From positions 186,001-250,000 of the forward strand of contig NZ_JAFEWD010000005.1 of the NCBI RefSeq assembly GCF_017355855.1: DNA of 64,000 bases. Reading direction: 5' to 3'. Below, in pieces: positions 6,980-15,660 of the stretch. Numbering within the stretch: position 1 is the stretch's first letter; each line of letters opens with the position of its first letter. Source of the stretch: Pedobacter sp. SYSU D00535 (lineage in GTDB: Bacteria > Bacteroidota > Bacteroidia > Sphingobacteriales > Sphingobacteriaceae). The notes under the pieces were generated by a model. The model searched no databases. It worked only from the letters and a program-made list of their open reading frames with translations, and was not told where the DNA came from. The position numbers and the translations under genes are program-made.

Positions 6980-9763
6980 GTGAAAAATAATCTAATTTTC
7001 AGAATCTTAGGTCTCATGATCTTCTTTGGGTTAATAACCCTTGAGATTTTCGGTCAGGCAACAGGCAAGATTGCGGGGAAAGTAACGGACCAGAAAACGG
7101 GAGAAGCCTTAATCGGTGTAACTGTAAAGGTGAAAGAGTTGGCCAAGGGCATTGCAACCGATGTTGAAGGTCGCTACCTTCTTTCCGGACTAGCCACCGG
7201 AACTTATACATTGCAGTTTTCATACATTGGTTTTCCTACGAAGAACGTTTCGGACGTTGCAGTAAAATCGGGAACGGTGACGAATCTAGATGTTGTGATG
7301 GAGGAGTCTGAAGGCACTCAGCTACAGCAAGTAGTAATTAACGTTTCAGCGCGCCAAGAGTCCATCTCAGGATTGTACGCGCAGCAAAAGAATGCTGTTA
7401 GTGTGTCAAGTGGGATTGTTGCGGAACAAATTAGAAGGTCTCCGGATCGAAATACATCAGAAGTGTTGCGGCGGGTAAGTGGAGCGAGTATTCAGGATGG
7501 CAAGTTTGTGATCGTAAGAGGGTTGTCGGACCGGTACAATACGGCACTTATCAACAACGCTATCTTACCAAGTAGTGAGCCGGACAGAAAAGCATTTTCT
7601 TTTGATATTATTCCATCGAACCTGATAGATCGGATCGTAATTAATAAAACAGCTAGCCCTGATCTTCCCGGGGACTTTTCCGGCGGCCTAACTCAGGTCT
7701 TTACAAAAGATGTTCCTGATCGAAACTACTTGGGTATTGCTATTACAAGTGGTTATAATACCCAGTCAACTTTTAATGACTTCCGTTCAAATGGTCGCAA
7801 TTCAAGAGATTTTTTAGGCTTTGATGACGGTACCCGTAGCATTCCAGAAGGGTTTCCAACTTCGAGGCGCGAGTATAACGGTTTAAGCGAGGGGCAACGA
7901 GCTCAGTATTCTAGGTTATTCCAAAACCCTTACGGAGTGCAAACGTCGGTAGCTAAGCCCGTTCAAAGTTACCAGTTGAATCTGGGGAATGTTAAGCGGC
8001 TTAAAAACGATGGGACTTTCGGCTCTATAGTATCACTGTCTTACCGAAATTCCCAAAATATCCAAAATGCATCTCGTGAAACTTTTGATGGTCTAGATAC
8101 TTACTACTCATACAATGATGACCTCTACAGATATAGTACAACGTGGGGAGTCCTGGGTAACTTTAGTTATAAAAACGACAGGACAAAGATTTCCTTGAAG
8201 AACCTATACAACCAGACTTTTGACGATAATTATATTGATAGGTCTGGCTTCAATCAGAATAATAATAATATCATTTATAGTGGGTCAGATTTGACACAAA
8301 AAAGTCTACTGAATTCGCAGTTGGAGGGAGAACACCGTTTGGGCTCGAAAAATCTTCGACTGGAATGGAATCTAAACTACTCTTTGTTAAAAAGAGAGCA
8401 GCCAGATTTACGTAACATCATGTATGGCATCAATTCTGAGGGACAACGCTCGCTGGTAGATAGCTATACTCGTCGTCTGTTTTCTGATCTGGATGAAAAT
8501 ATCTTAGGAGGAAGTACCGCGTTTACGATGCCTTTTCAGTTTCTGGGAAATAAGAGCAGTTTCAAGGCAGGCTTCATGAAGCAAATGAGAACGCGTGAGT
8601 TCTCTTCGAGAACCTTCCTTTATACCCCAGCTTCCGGTCAGACAGATCCAGAGAAAAGGTCGTTGCCTATGGAGACTATTTTCAATCCGGAGAATATTAG
8701 TGTTGATGGGTTCATCCTAGACGAGATTACAAACAATTCGGATAGTTACGATGCATTAACAGATCTTAATGCGGCTTATGTAATGTTAGACAATCAGCTA
8801 TCCGAGAAGTTGAGACTAGTTTGGGGAGTAAGGGCTGAAAGTTACTACCAGAATGTTGACGCGTTACTTAATGCTGGCTCTTATGTAGACGGGGAACAAA
8901 CCTTCTTTAATTTGCTTCCGTCTTTCAATATGAGTTATGCTTTGAATGACAAAGCTAATCTAAGACTATCAGGATCGAAAACGGTATCCAGGCCAGAATT
9001 GAGAGAACTTGCACCTTTTGCTTTTTATAATCAGGAAGAGAATACCCAGATAACTGGTAATCCCAATCTGAAGCTAAGCGATAACACCAATCTGGATTTG
9101 CGATATGAGCTCTATCCAAATGCAGGAGAAGCGCTGACAGCCAGTGCTTTCTATAAAAACTTTCAGAATCCAATTGAGCAGGTAGTGGGAGGCGGAGGTA
9201 ACTACGGGAATCTTCCGTTTGGATATGCAAATGCGAAGAGCGCCTATTCGTACGGGGTAGAGTTTGAAGTAAGGAAAAGAATGAGTTTCCTGGCTGCCGC
9301 ACTAGAAAATTTCACAGCTTCGGCAAACGTGACATTTATTAAATCACAAGTGGATATAGGACAAGCTGGTCAGGCTAAGCGGTCGCTTCAGGGACAGTCA
9401 CCTTATCTTTTAAACGCCGGACTGCAATATGCTGCTCCTAAATCTCAAATTATAGTAAATGCTTTGTATAACCGAATCGGCTCCAGAATCTGGCGCGTAG
9501 GTAATTCAACTGCAGGTATTCCAGACTTCTATGAGAACGGAAGAGACGTGTTGGATTTGCAATTTGCAAAACGAATTTTGAGAAACAGAGCAGAGTTGAG
9601 GCTGAATGTAGGAGATGTATTTAATCAAAGTCAGGTGTTTTACCAGAATTTCGGTTCCGGGAACAAGAAGTATAATGCCAACGACGATATTGAGTTCTTC
9701 AAATACAAGTCAGGAACCACCTTTACCCTTGGTTTGACTTATGATTTCAGTTTTGCCAATTAA
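6980..9763 (+). CDS. TonB-dependent outer-membrane receptor
   Basis: 927 residues starting at a GTG. This start gives a full signal peptide (MKNNLIFRILGLMIFFGLIT, then cleavage near FGQ); the next ATG, 36 bases later, would shorten it. An N-terminal carboxypeptidase-regulatory-like domain (about 28-112, GKIAGKVTDQKTGEALIGVT) precedes a TonB plug domain (about 130-245, containing FVIVRGLSDRYN) and a C-terminal barrel ending in TLGLTYDFSFAN with a terminal aromatic-type strand. It is not SusC-like, since it lacks the SusC signature and a SusD partner. The neighbouring beta-helix lipoprotein gene has the same type of promoter array, so both probably act together, perhaps in uptake of a phosphorus compound (inference). 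Confidence 0.93.
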   Translation: MKNNLIFRILGLMIFFGLITLEIFGQATGKIAGKVTDQKTGEALIGVTVKVKELAKGIATDVEGRYLLSGLATGTYTLQFSYIGFPTKNVSDVAVKSGTVTNLDVVMEESEGTQLQQVVINVSARQESISGLYAQQKNAVSVSSGIVAEQIRRSPDRNTSEVLRRVSGASIQDGKFVIVRGLSDRYNTALINNAILPSSEPDRKAFSFDIIPSNLIDRIVINKTASPDLPGDFSGGLTQVFTKDVPDRNYLGIAITSGYNTQSTFNDFRSNGRNSRDFLGFDDGTRSIPEGFPTSRREYNGLSEGQRAQYSRLFQNPYGVQTSVAKPVQSYQLNLGNVKRLKNDGTFGSIVSLSYRNSQNIQNASRETFDGLDTYYSYNDDLYRYSTTWGVLGNFSYKNDRTKISLKNLYNQTFDDNYIDRSGFNQNNNNIIYSGSDLTQKSLLNSQLEGEHRLGSKNLRLEWNLNYSLLKREQPDLRNIMYGINSEGQRSLVDSYTRRLFSDLDENILGGSTAFTMPFQFLGNKSSFKAGFMKQMRTREFSSRTFLYTPASGQTDPEKRSLPMETIFNPENISVDGFILDEITNNSDSYDALTDLNAAYVMLDNQLSEKLRLVWGVRAESYYQNVDALLNAGSYVDGEQTFFNLLPSFNMSYALNDKANLRLSGSKTVSRPELRELAPFAFYNQEENTQITGNPNLKLSDNTNLDLRYELYPNAGEALTASAFYKNFQNPIEQVVGGGGNYGNLPFGYANAKSAYSYGVEFEVRKRMSFLAAALENFTASANVTFIKSQVDIGQAGQAKRSLQGQSPYLLNAGLQYAAPKSQIIVNALYNRIGSRIWRVGNSTAGIPDFYENGRDVLDLQFAKRILRNRAELRLNVGDVFNQSQVFYQNFGSGNKKYNANDDIEFFKYKSGTTFTLGLTYDFSFAN

Positions 9764-9837
9764 CATTCACTTAATGTTATTCGTTCAATTTGTTAATCTG
9801 AATTTAATCTTACAGTAATTTCCCAATCCGTCCTTTG
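9759..9837 (+). promoter_or_regulatory. Second PHO-box-like array before the beta-helix lipoprotein gene
   Basis: Six heptamers at exact 11-bp intervals: ATTAACA (9759), CTTAATG (9770), TCGTTCA (9781), GTTAATC (9792), TTTAATC (9803) and AGTAATT (9814). The third is a poor match. A partial -7 element GTCCTTTG ends at 9837. Its TTTG starts 20 bases after the start of the last heptamer, exactly as in the array at 6880-6958. The first unit overlaps the stop codon of the receptor gene. The lipoprotein gene therefore probably has its own promoter under the same regulator. Confidence 0.55.
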
Positions 9838-9854
9838 TATCAAATTAAACAAGT

Positions 9855-11210
9855 ATGAAAAAGTTAAATTATCTATTATTTGCACTTTCCACTCTCTTCG
9901 TTTTCTCTTCTTGTAGAGATAAAGATGATCCAGAACCTATTGTTCATGCTCCTGAAACAATCCCCAATAATATTACTACTAATATGACATTGACCTCCGA
10001 TAGGACATGGGTTTTGTATGGAGAAACGCACGTTAAATCCGGAGCTGTACTGACAATTCAACCTGGAACAGTTATAAAGAGCGACATTACTCAAAAAGGG
10101 TCACTTGTAATTGACAAGGGAGCTAGAATTGAAGCTGTAGGAACGGCGACTCAACCGATCGTATTTACTTCAGGAAGACCTGCAGGAAATAGATTGCCTG
10201 GTGATTGGGGTGGACTAGTAATCATCGGAAGAGCACCAACTAACAGAACTTCTGTTGGTCCTGTAGAAGGTGGTGTTGCTGGCGAATACGGTTTAGATAA
10301 TATTCCTAATGATAATTCAGGAACCTTGAAATATGTTCGTGTTGAGTATGCTGGAGTTTCTGTGGCACAGGGTTCAGAGGTAAACGCAATCAGTTTTTAC
10401 GCTGTAGGTTCAGGTACTACGCTAGATCACGTGCAAGTATCTTATGCTAAAGATGACGCGTTTGAGTTTTTCGGAGGTACAGTGAACGGTAAACATCTTA
10501 TCTCATACGGAACTTCTGACGATGACTTTGATTTCGATAACGGCTACACCGGAAAGCTTCAATTTGGTATAGTATTGAGAAGACCAGAGTTGGCAGATCC
10601 TAACGATCAAGGTAATGGTATCGAAGCAGACAACGAGTCAACTGTTCCTGCAACAGGACCATCACAACCAAATACTCGTTTTGTAATGTCGAACTTCACT
10701 ATATTAGGATCAAATGGTGCGGCAGGCGAACACGAGAGACAATGGTATGCAATGCGTTTAAGAAGAGCAGTACAATTCTCGATTACAAATTCAGTTATTG
10801 CAGGATTTAAAGAGGGTGGAATGGTATTAGAGTCATCTCACACTGCTACTGCTTATAATAACGGAACTTCAGTCTTCAGAAATAACGTTATTACAGCACT
10901 TAAGCAAACTTACTTCGCTGGTGACGCTGCTGCAACTGGAATTCTTTCATCAGCGGCTCTTCAGACAAAGGCTGAAGCTGACGGAAATGCCACACTGGCA
11001 AACGCCGCAGCATTAAATCTTGTTGCTCCGTTTAATTTAACAGCACCGAATTTCCGCCCGCAAACTGGTTCTCCAGCTCTACAAGGTACCTGGGTTGCTC
11101 CGGATAACTCTGGTTTCTTTACTCAGGTAAATTACAGGGGCGCTGTTAGCGCAAATGATACTTGGTTGGATAACTGGACCAACTTCAATCCAGGTAATAC
11201 TACTTATTAG
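9855..11210 (+). CDS. Outer-membrane lipoprotein with parallel beta-helix fold
   Basis: 451 residues. A lipoprotein signal peptide ends in FVFSSC with Cys20 as the lipidation site; the following RDKDDPEP is acidic, as in Bacteroidota surface-export signals, so the protein is probably on the cell surface. The rest is repetitive and Gly/Asn/Thr-rich, with successive beta-helix rungs (VKSGAVLTIQPGTVIKSD, IEAVGTATQPIVFTSG, GTLKYVRVEYAG, GTTLDHVQVSYAKDDAFEFF). No catalytic motif is recognised. The receptor gene upstream and the matching promoter arrays suggest joint function. A strong terminator follows. Confidence 0.85.
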   Translation: MKKLNYLLFALSTLFVFSSCRDKDDPEPIVHAPETIPNNITTNMTLTSDRTWVLYGETHVKSGAVLTIQPGTVIKSDITQKGSLVIDKGARIEAVGTATQPIVFTSGRPAGNRLPGDWGGLVIIGRAPTNRTSVGPVEGGVAGEYGLDNIPNDNSGTLKYVRVEYAGVSVAQGSEVNAISFYAVGSGTTLDHVQVSYAKDDAFEFFGGTVNGKHLISYGTSDDDFDFDNGYTGKLQFGIVLRRPELADPNDQGNGIEADNESTVPATGPSQPNTRFVMSNFTILGSNGAAGEHERQWYAMRLRRAVQFSITNSVIAGFKEGGMVLESSHTATAYNNGTSVFRNNVITALKQTYFAGDAAATGILSSAALQTKAEADGNATLANAAALNLVAPFNLTAPNFRPQTGSPALQGTWVAPDNSGFFTQVNYRGAVSANDTWLDNWTNFNPGNTTY

Positions 11211-11228
11211 TCTAAACAGACAAAATAA

Positions 11229-11260
11229 AAATCCCGCCCTGCTTCAGGCGGGATTTTTTG
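11229..11260 (+). terminator. Intrinsic terminator after the beta-helix lipoprotein gene
   Basis: AATCCCGCC (11230-11238) and GGCGGGATT (11247-11255) form a perfect 9-bp stem with an eight-base loop, followed by a T run. Confidence 0.9.
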
Positions 11261-11332
11261 TTATATCAATTTTCTGCTATTCTGCTGTATCACGAAACCT
11301 GTTTATGCCGTACCTATAAAAAATCGTCACCT

Positions 11333-11847
11333 ATGAAACTACCTATTATCCTTTGAACTCTTTGCATTATGCGCTGCTGCAAGGACAAAGCCGACACCTT
11401 TATCAATTCAGACAACCTCACGGAATGTCCCACAGGTACTCAGTGTCATTACATGTTTTCTGAACTTGCTGATTGGAATGCATCTTTCCAACCCGTGCCG
11501 GGGCAGTACAGAGTTTTCAAGGCCTCCCTTGTAAAATCTATTAGTGCAGGCGAGATCGCATCGCAACTACTTATTAAAGGCCAATGCAGGGAACCTCTTT
11601 TTCGTTCGCAGATAAAGAAGTTAAAACGAATGTGAATTTTAAAACCATCTGCACGGTCTGCAATACCTTTGACCTGAAACCTTTATCAGGAAGTGTGAAG
11701 GGATTGAATACAGACCCACAGAAACCGGCTGATCAGACCAAATGGCTTTTGGATATACATGTGGTACTCGGGACGGTCGATACAGAAGTTCCTGTAGATA
11801 CCATTCTCCTCAAACAGTATTTCTATCCCAATTTCATCTACAACTAA
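11333..11847 (+). pseudogene. Decayed lipoprotein gene (stop in signal peptide plus frameshift)
   Basis: ATG at 11333 opens a lipoprotein-like signal peptide, MKLPIIL, then an in-frame TGA (11354-11356), then TLCIMRCCKD with a plausible lipobox cysteine. The frame continues to about 11577 (DNLTECPTGTQCHYMFSELA, ending near SAGEIASQLLIKG). After that the sensible reading passes to the +2 frame (TSFSFADKEVKTNVNFKTIC and onward), ending at 11847 with YFYPNFIYN. The shift must lie between 11578 and 11637, because the second frame has a stop at 11575. Two independent lesions in one continuous protein suggest a pseudogene; sequencing error could explain one of them. The family was not recognised. 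Confidence 0.65.
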
Positions 11848-11853
11848 GCTAGC

Positions 11854-12798
11854 TTACAAGTCCACCTTCACAAACTTTAGGTCCTTTGATTGCTCCCGAT
11901 CAAACCTTATCCAGTTGTCGCGCTCCCGCTGACTAGTCTCATAGCTAGCGGTGTAGGGATAAGTGCGAGCGATTTCATCGGAGGGTATAGACGGGTTCCG
12001 TAAATGCATCAGGCCATCTTCTATCTGGAAGTCCGGATTATTTAAGATAGCGATCAGCTGGTCTTCGTTCACCTGCTCCCGCAGGTTACCTATAAGGCAA
12101 TTGAAGAATTCATGCTGCAGGTCTTCTGCGGCATATTCATCGGCGTAAGCCGGTACCGGGAAGGAGTCTGTGTAATAAACTTCGTTGCCGCTGCGGAGGT
12201 AGTAAAAGGTGTAATAGGCAGGTTCGGAGACGAAGAAGCAAGATGGAGATTTCGTTTCCGATATTTTATTGACTGGTTTTTTGGCCGCTACCGGCTTTCT
12301 TGAACTGGCCGCAGTCTTTCCCGGAGAAACTTTGGCTACTACCCGGGAGCTGTTCGATTTGGAGGTTTGCGTTTTTGCTACCGGCCTGGCCGTGATTTTT
12401 CCCTCGGTAACTGCATCGGTCAGTTTGTTCATCTGCGTAAGCGTATTGATTTTGCTGCTCAGATTAATATTGGCCTGAGGCCGATACTTGACGTTCAGCT
12501 TCGTCCTTCCCGCCGTCGGAGTGGACAAGGGGACGATCGTTCGCTGCCCTGCCTTCAGTAACTTCCACGATGCGTCGCCCTGCTTGTAACTGAAGGGATG
12601 CTGGTCGGAAGCTTTTATAGAAATGTACTTCCCCTTAGGAGAGGCTTTCCCCGAAGCATCACACACAAAAGCGATGACACCTCCCTGCAGGTACAATACG
12701 GGATTGACATAATGACTTACATGCACGATACTAGTCCGCTCCTGCCCGTAAACAAAAACAGTTATAACCACCAGGAGAATGGTAATATACGTTTTCAT
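11854..12798 (-). CDS. Secreted protein of unknown function
   Basis: 314 residues with the start chosen at 12798, which gives a clean signal peptide (MKTYITILLVVITVFVYGQ); in-frame codons upstream would add a polar extension. The N-terminal part (about 20-110) looks beta-rich, a central segment (about 130-190) is a Lys/Ser/Ala/Pro-rich, low-complexity basic linker, and the C-terminal part (about 195-314) holds SCFFVSEPAYYTFYYLRSGN and many acidic residues. No known domain is recognised. Its 3' end lies six bases from the decayed lipoprotein gene, which is convergent. Confidence 0.75.
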   Translation of the reverse strand: MKTYITILLVVITVFVYGQERTSIVHVSHYVNPVLYLQGGVIAFVCDASGKASPKGKYISIKASDQHPFSYKQGDASWKLLKAGQRTIVPLSTPTAGRTKLNVKYRPQANINLSSKINTLTQMNKLTDAVTEGKITARPVAKTQTSKSNSSRVVAKVSPGKTAASSRKPVAAKKPVNKISETKSPSCFFVSEPAYYTFYYLRSGNEVYYTDSFPVPAYADEYAAEDLQHEFFNCLIGNLREQVNEDQLIAILNNPDFQIEDGLMHLRNPSIPSDEIARTYPYTASYETSQRERDNWIRFDREQSKDLKFVKVDL

Positions 12799-13154
12799 AG
12801 AAAGTTGAATTATTGCATTAAAAACTCCGTAGCTCACACATCGCACAAAACTCGTTTTCGAAGGATGACGGTTCAGGATAAAAGGAGTAAATAAGGAATT
12901 TGTTTCCGTTAATTTGAAATTAAGGAGCCTGAAACTTGTTAAAGCTTAAATGAAGTTATGGCTTTGAACAGCCTGCATATTCTACGAGGCTACCCCGAAA
13001 GTGCTGCTTACCTGCAGCATTCCCTTTGGTACTTTTTATATTGACAGGCATATTGAAAGAGGCTGCAGCTTTTGAGCTAAAGGCAAGAAGAGGCGTAATT
13101 GTTCGTGATTCAACGTGTCGGGCTCTTATGGAAAAGGTTCAAGCCTACGGTTGC
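12799..13154. other. 356-base intergenic region without a recognised gene
   Basis: It lies between the start of the secreted-protein gene and the end of the TonB-C-domain gene, both on the minus strand. Short open frames on the plus strand have no start context, composition or similarity supporting them. A weak stem GCTGC (13003-13007)/GCAGC (13014-13018) is present without a T tract. No promoter matching TAnnTTTG with correct spacing was found. Confidence 0.5.
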
Positions 13155-13913
13155 TCAGTCCTCAAGTTCAAACCGGATAGCTACAGTCTGTTCGGCTACA
13201 ACTGGCCTGCTGCTACGCACGAATGGATACCAGTTCTTTGAAAGTTTCATCACACGCAAGGCTTCTTCATCGCATCCATATCCAATGCCGTCAAGGACAA
13301 CGAAATTACTTAGAGAGCCATTCTTTGCGATCCTGAATCCGATCTTTACCGTTCCCTCAATGTTTTTTTCTATCGCTTTGTTTGGATACCGAAGGTTTGC
13401 CTCAATAAACTTTTTGAAAGCCTCTTCGCCGCCGGGATAACCTGCATTGACGGTGACTGGAGGGCAGCCACAGTTGACGAATTCAGCCGGACGATAAATG
13501 GTAAATGCGGGAACAAGCTTCGTCTGTATCCGTTTCGCTTCAATTCCAGCTGCGACGTCTTGCGATGCAGCGGTAGGAATTTGGATGGTGATGAAGCGGC
13601 TACCCTTGTTCTGGTACTGGATCGTATAGTTTCCATAGGGCGCCAGGCTTATTGTATCATGATGATGTGCACCACGGATCTCAAACCGACCCAAGCTGTC
13701 GGTAAGAGCGCCAAGATAACACTGCCCGTACCTCAGGTCGGCTGATTCTGATCGCAGACTAATAAACGGAACCGGTGCCCCGTTCATATCGACCACGACT
13801 CCTTTTAAATGAATCGTATCCCTTTTGATCACTTCTAGAGGTACATCCTCCTGCGCCTGGCTATAAAAGGGAAGAAAAGAGAGGTAGCTAAAGAACAAGG
13901 TCAGGACTTTCAT
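13155..13913 (-). CDS. TonB C-terminal-domain protein with regulatory-like domain
   Basis: 252 residues with the ATG start at 13913 (MKVLTLFFSYLSFLPFYSQ); an upstream TTG was not used. After the signal peptide there is a carboxypeptidase-regulatory-like beta domain (about 30-100, IHLKGVVVDMNGAPVPFISL), then a TonB C-terminal domain (about 160-252: GGEEAFKKFIEANLRYPNKA, IEGTVKIGFRIAKNGSLSNF, then CDEEALRVMKLSKNWYP). There is no proline-rich linker or N-terminal membrane anchor like that of true TonB, so it is a periplasmic or envelope protein using the TonB fold. Its role is unknown. Confidence 0.85.
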   Translation of the reverse strand: MKVLTLFFSYLSFLPFYSQAQEDVPLEVIKRDTIHLKGVVVDMNGAPVPFISLRSESADLRYGQCYLGALTDSLGRFEIRGAHHHDTISLAPYGNYTIQYQNKGSRFITIQIPTAASQDVAAGIEAKRIQTKLVPAFTIYRPAEFVNCGCPPVTVNAGYPGGEEAFKKFIEANLRYPNKAIEKNIEGTVKIGFRIAKNGSLSNFVVLDGIGYGCDEEALRVMKLSKNWYPFVRSSRPVVAEQTVAIRFELED

Positions 13914-14085
13914 ACACAAATGTGATGAACTTTTCTGTTGATTTTCACAGTTGGCATCAACAAAGGTCTAAAATAATCCGCAATGCCAGCTTCAGGTCGC
14001 TTCACAATAGAATCCCCGATCCGCCCTTAAAAAAAACCTGCTCAATCGCAAATTCCCTCCGCAAGACTTACCTTTACATCTCCAC

Positions 14086-14742
14086 ATGAAGATCTATTTC
14101 ATCAGCGGACTAGGTGCTGATCGGCGAGCGTTCCAGCGAATTCAATTGCCGGCAGGTTTTGATGCTGTGCATGTCGAGTGGCAGCCGGTAAGGGGAGGGG
14201 AAGGTATAGAGGAGTATGCTGCGATGCTTGCAAGTCAGATAGATCCAAAAGAACCCTTTATACTTGCGGGACTGTCTTTCGGCGGGATCATGGCGGTGGA
14301 GATCTGTAAGTTCTTAGCTCCGGTAAAGCTTCTTCTCTTTTCGACAGTTAGAACCCGTGATCAGCTACCTTACTCCTATCGTTTAGCAGGCTACCTGCAG
14401 CTTCACCGATTATTGCCCCGACAGCTCCTTCCTTTTAGTTTACCTTATCTCTATTGGTTCTTTGGTCCCTTGAATGCGGAAGGAAAATTGCTCGTTGCCT
14501 CTTTCCTAAGGAATACAGATTATACCTATTTAAAATGGGCACTAGGACAGATAAGCAGATGGAAGAACACGAGCTTGTTAGACAATACCATTCACATCCA
14601 CGGAGAAATAGACAGGGCCTTCCCCTGCCGTCTGGTAGCGGCGGATTACGTGATACCAGCGGCTGGTCACTTTTGTGTGTTCACTCATGCAGGAGCAGTA
14701 AACGCAATTCTAAAGGCTGAGCTCGAGCCGCTTTTGATCTAG
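14086..14742 (+). CDS. Alpha/beta-hydrolase fold protein
   Basis: 218 residues. It opens with the oxyanion-type MKIYFISGLGADRRAFQ, has the nucleophile elbow GLSFGG (Ser64), a possible acidic residue in HGEIDRAFP (about 169-177) and a candidate catalytic His in IPAAGHFCVFTHAG (about 190-200). The helical lid between about 85 and 140 is hydrophobic. There is no signal peptide, so it is cytoplasmic. The substrate is unknown; esterase or thioesterase activity is possible. It has no operon partner and lies before the LytTR-box promoter of the next unit. Confidence 0.85.
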   Translation: MKIYFISGLGADRRAFQRIQLPAGFDAVHVEWQPVRGGEGIEEYAAMLASQIDPKEPFILAGLSFGGIMAVEICKFLAPVKLLLFSTVRTRDQLPYSYRLAGYLQLHRLLPRQLLPFSLPYLYWFFGPLNAEGKLLVASFLRNTDYTYLKWALGQISRWKNTSLLDNTIHIHGEIDRAFPCRLVAADYVIPAAGHFCVFTHAGAVNAILKAELEPLLI

Positions 14743-14751
14743 GTTCACTTT

Positions 14752-14839
14752 TTCACCGACAAAAAATCACCGTTCACCGACTTTTCCCTTTTCTCTGCCT
14801 AAATGGTGTTGTAACGGCTTCTTTCTTATCCTACATTTG
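14752..14839 (+). promoter_or_regulatory. Promoter with LytTR-type direct repeat
   Basis: Two identical 9-mers, TTCACCGAC (14752-14760 and 14773-14781), are separated by exactly 12 bases, giving a 21-bp period. This is the layout known for LytTR-domain regulators. About 28 bases further come TTG (14809-14811) and, after 20 nt, a perfect -7 box TACATTTG (14832-14839), 16 bases before the ATG of the three-gene unit that encodes a LytTR regulator. Autoregulation by that regulator is the simplest reading (inference). Confidence 0.65.
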
Positions 14840-14855
14840 ATTAAAATTAAACTGC

Positions 14856-15650
14856 ATGGATAACACACATTTTGAGAAGCGGCGGGGGAAAGGAAAAAAG
14901 TGGATAGGAATTATATTTCTGTTGCTGGGAACCATCATGTTATCCCGCTCGCTGGGGCTTTTTATTCCCGACTGGCTAATCAGTTGGCCAACGGCACTTA
15001 TCGCGATCGGTTTTTTCACGGGTAGCCGTCATCAGTTTCGTAACCCCGCCTCCTATATTTTAATTATTATCGGATCTATCTTTCTGCTCGACAGGATGAT
15101 TCCTTATATCGATTTGGGCGATTTCGTATTTCCGCTAATCATCATGGGTCTGGGACTTTACCTGCTCACGGGAAGGAACCGTCGTGCTGCAGACCTTCAT
15201 CGCCGACAGCACATTGCTGAGCCAGTGGATTGGGACAGACGCGTAAATCCGGAGGATGCAACCGGCGCCCATACGCCACCTGTAGAGCCTGTTAATCCTA
15301 CCTATGAAGACTATCTTGATACCGTATCTATTTTTGGCGGGGTAAAAAAGACCATCGTATCCAAAAATTTCCGGGGAGGAGAGATTGTGACGGTGATGGG
15401 TGGTGCGGAGATCAATTTAAGTCAGGCGGATATCATCACGCCGACGGTAACTTTAGATGTGACCCAGGTGTTTGGGGGTACAAAAATTATCATTCCGCCG
15501 CATTGGAAAGTGTCCTCGGACCTGGTGGCCGTGTTCGGCGGAATTGAAGATAAACGCCAGCTGATGACCGGCATCACCCCTTCCGATGAAAAGCACCTGA
15601 TCATCAAAGGAACTTCGATTTTTGGAGGAATAGACATTCGTAGCTTCTGA
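14856..15650 (+). CDS. LiaF-like/DUF5668 membrane protein
   Basis: 264 residues. The N-terminal half has about four membrane helices (about 15-35, 40-55, 63-80, 85-100). A charged linker (about 105-150) leads to a C-terminal beta domain of LiaF type, with repeated Phe-Gly-Gly motifs (SIFGGVKKTIVSKNFRGGEI, VFGGTKIIIPPHWKV, AVFGGIEDKRQLMTGI, TSIFGGIDI). LiaF proteins inhibit a histidine kinase in the cell-envelope stress response of Firmicutes. Here the next two genes encode a LytS-type kinase and LytTR regulator, so a similar sensory link is likely but unproved. First gene of the unit. Confidence 0.85.
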   Translation: MDNTHFEKRRGKGKKWIGIIFLLLGTIMLSRSLGLFIPDWLISWPTALIAIGFFTGSRHQFRNPASYILIIIGSIFLLDRMIPYIDLGDFVFPLIIMGLGLYLLTGRNRRAADLHRRQHIAEPVDWDRRVNPEDATGAHTPPVEPVNPTYEDYLDTVSIFGGVKKTIVSKNFRGGEIVTVMGGAEINLSQADIITPTVTLDVTQVFGGTKIIIPPHWKVSSDLVAVFGGIEDKRQLMTGITPSDEKHLIIKGTSIFGGIDIRSF

Positions 15651-15660
15651 TCTGCTAGAC

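Noticed and set aside
6980-9763. SusC/SusD pair for the first TonB receptor and the following lipoprotein
   Set aside because: The receptor lacks the SusC signature and the lipoprotein is a beta-helix protein without SusD helices.
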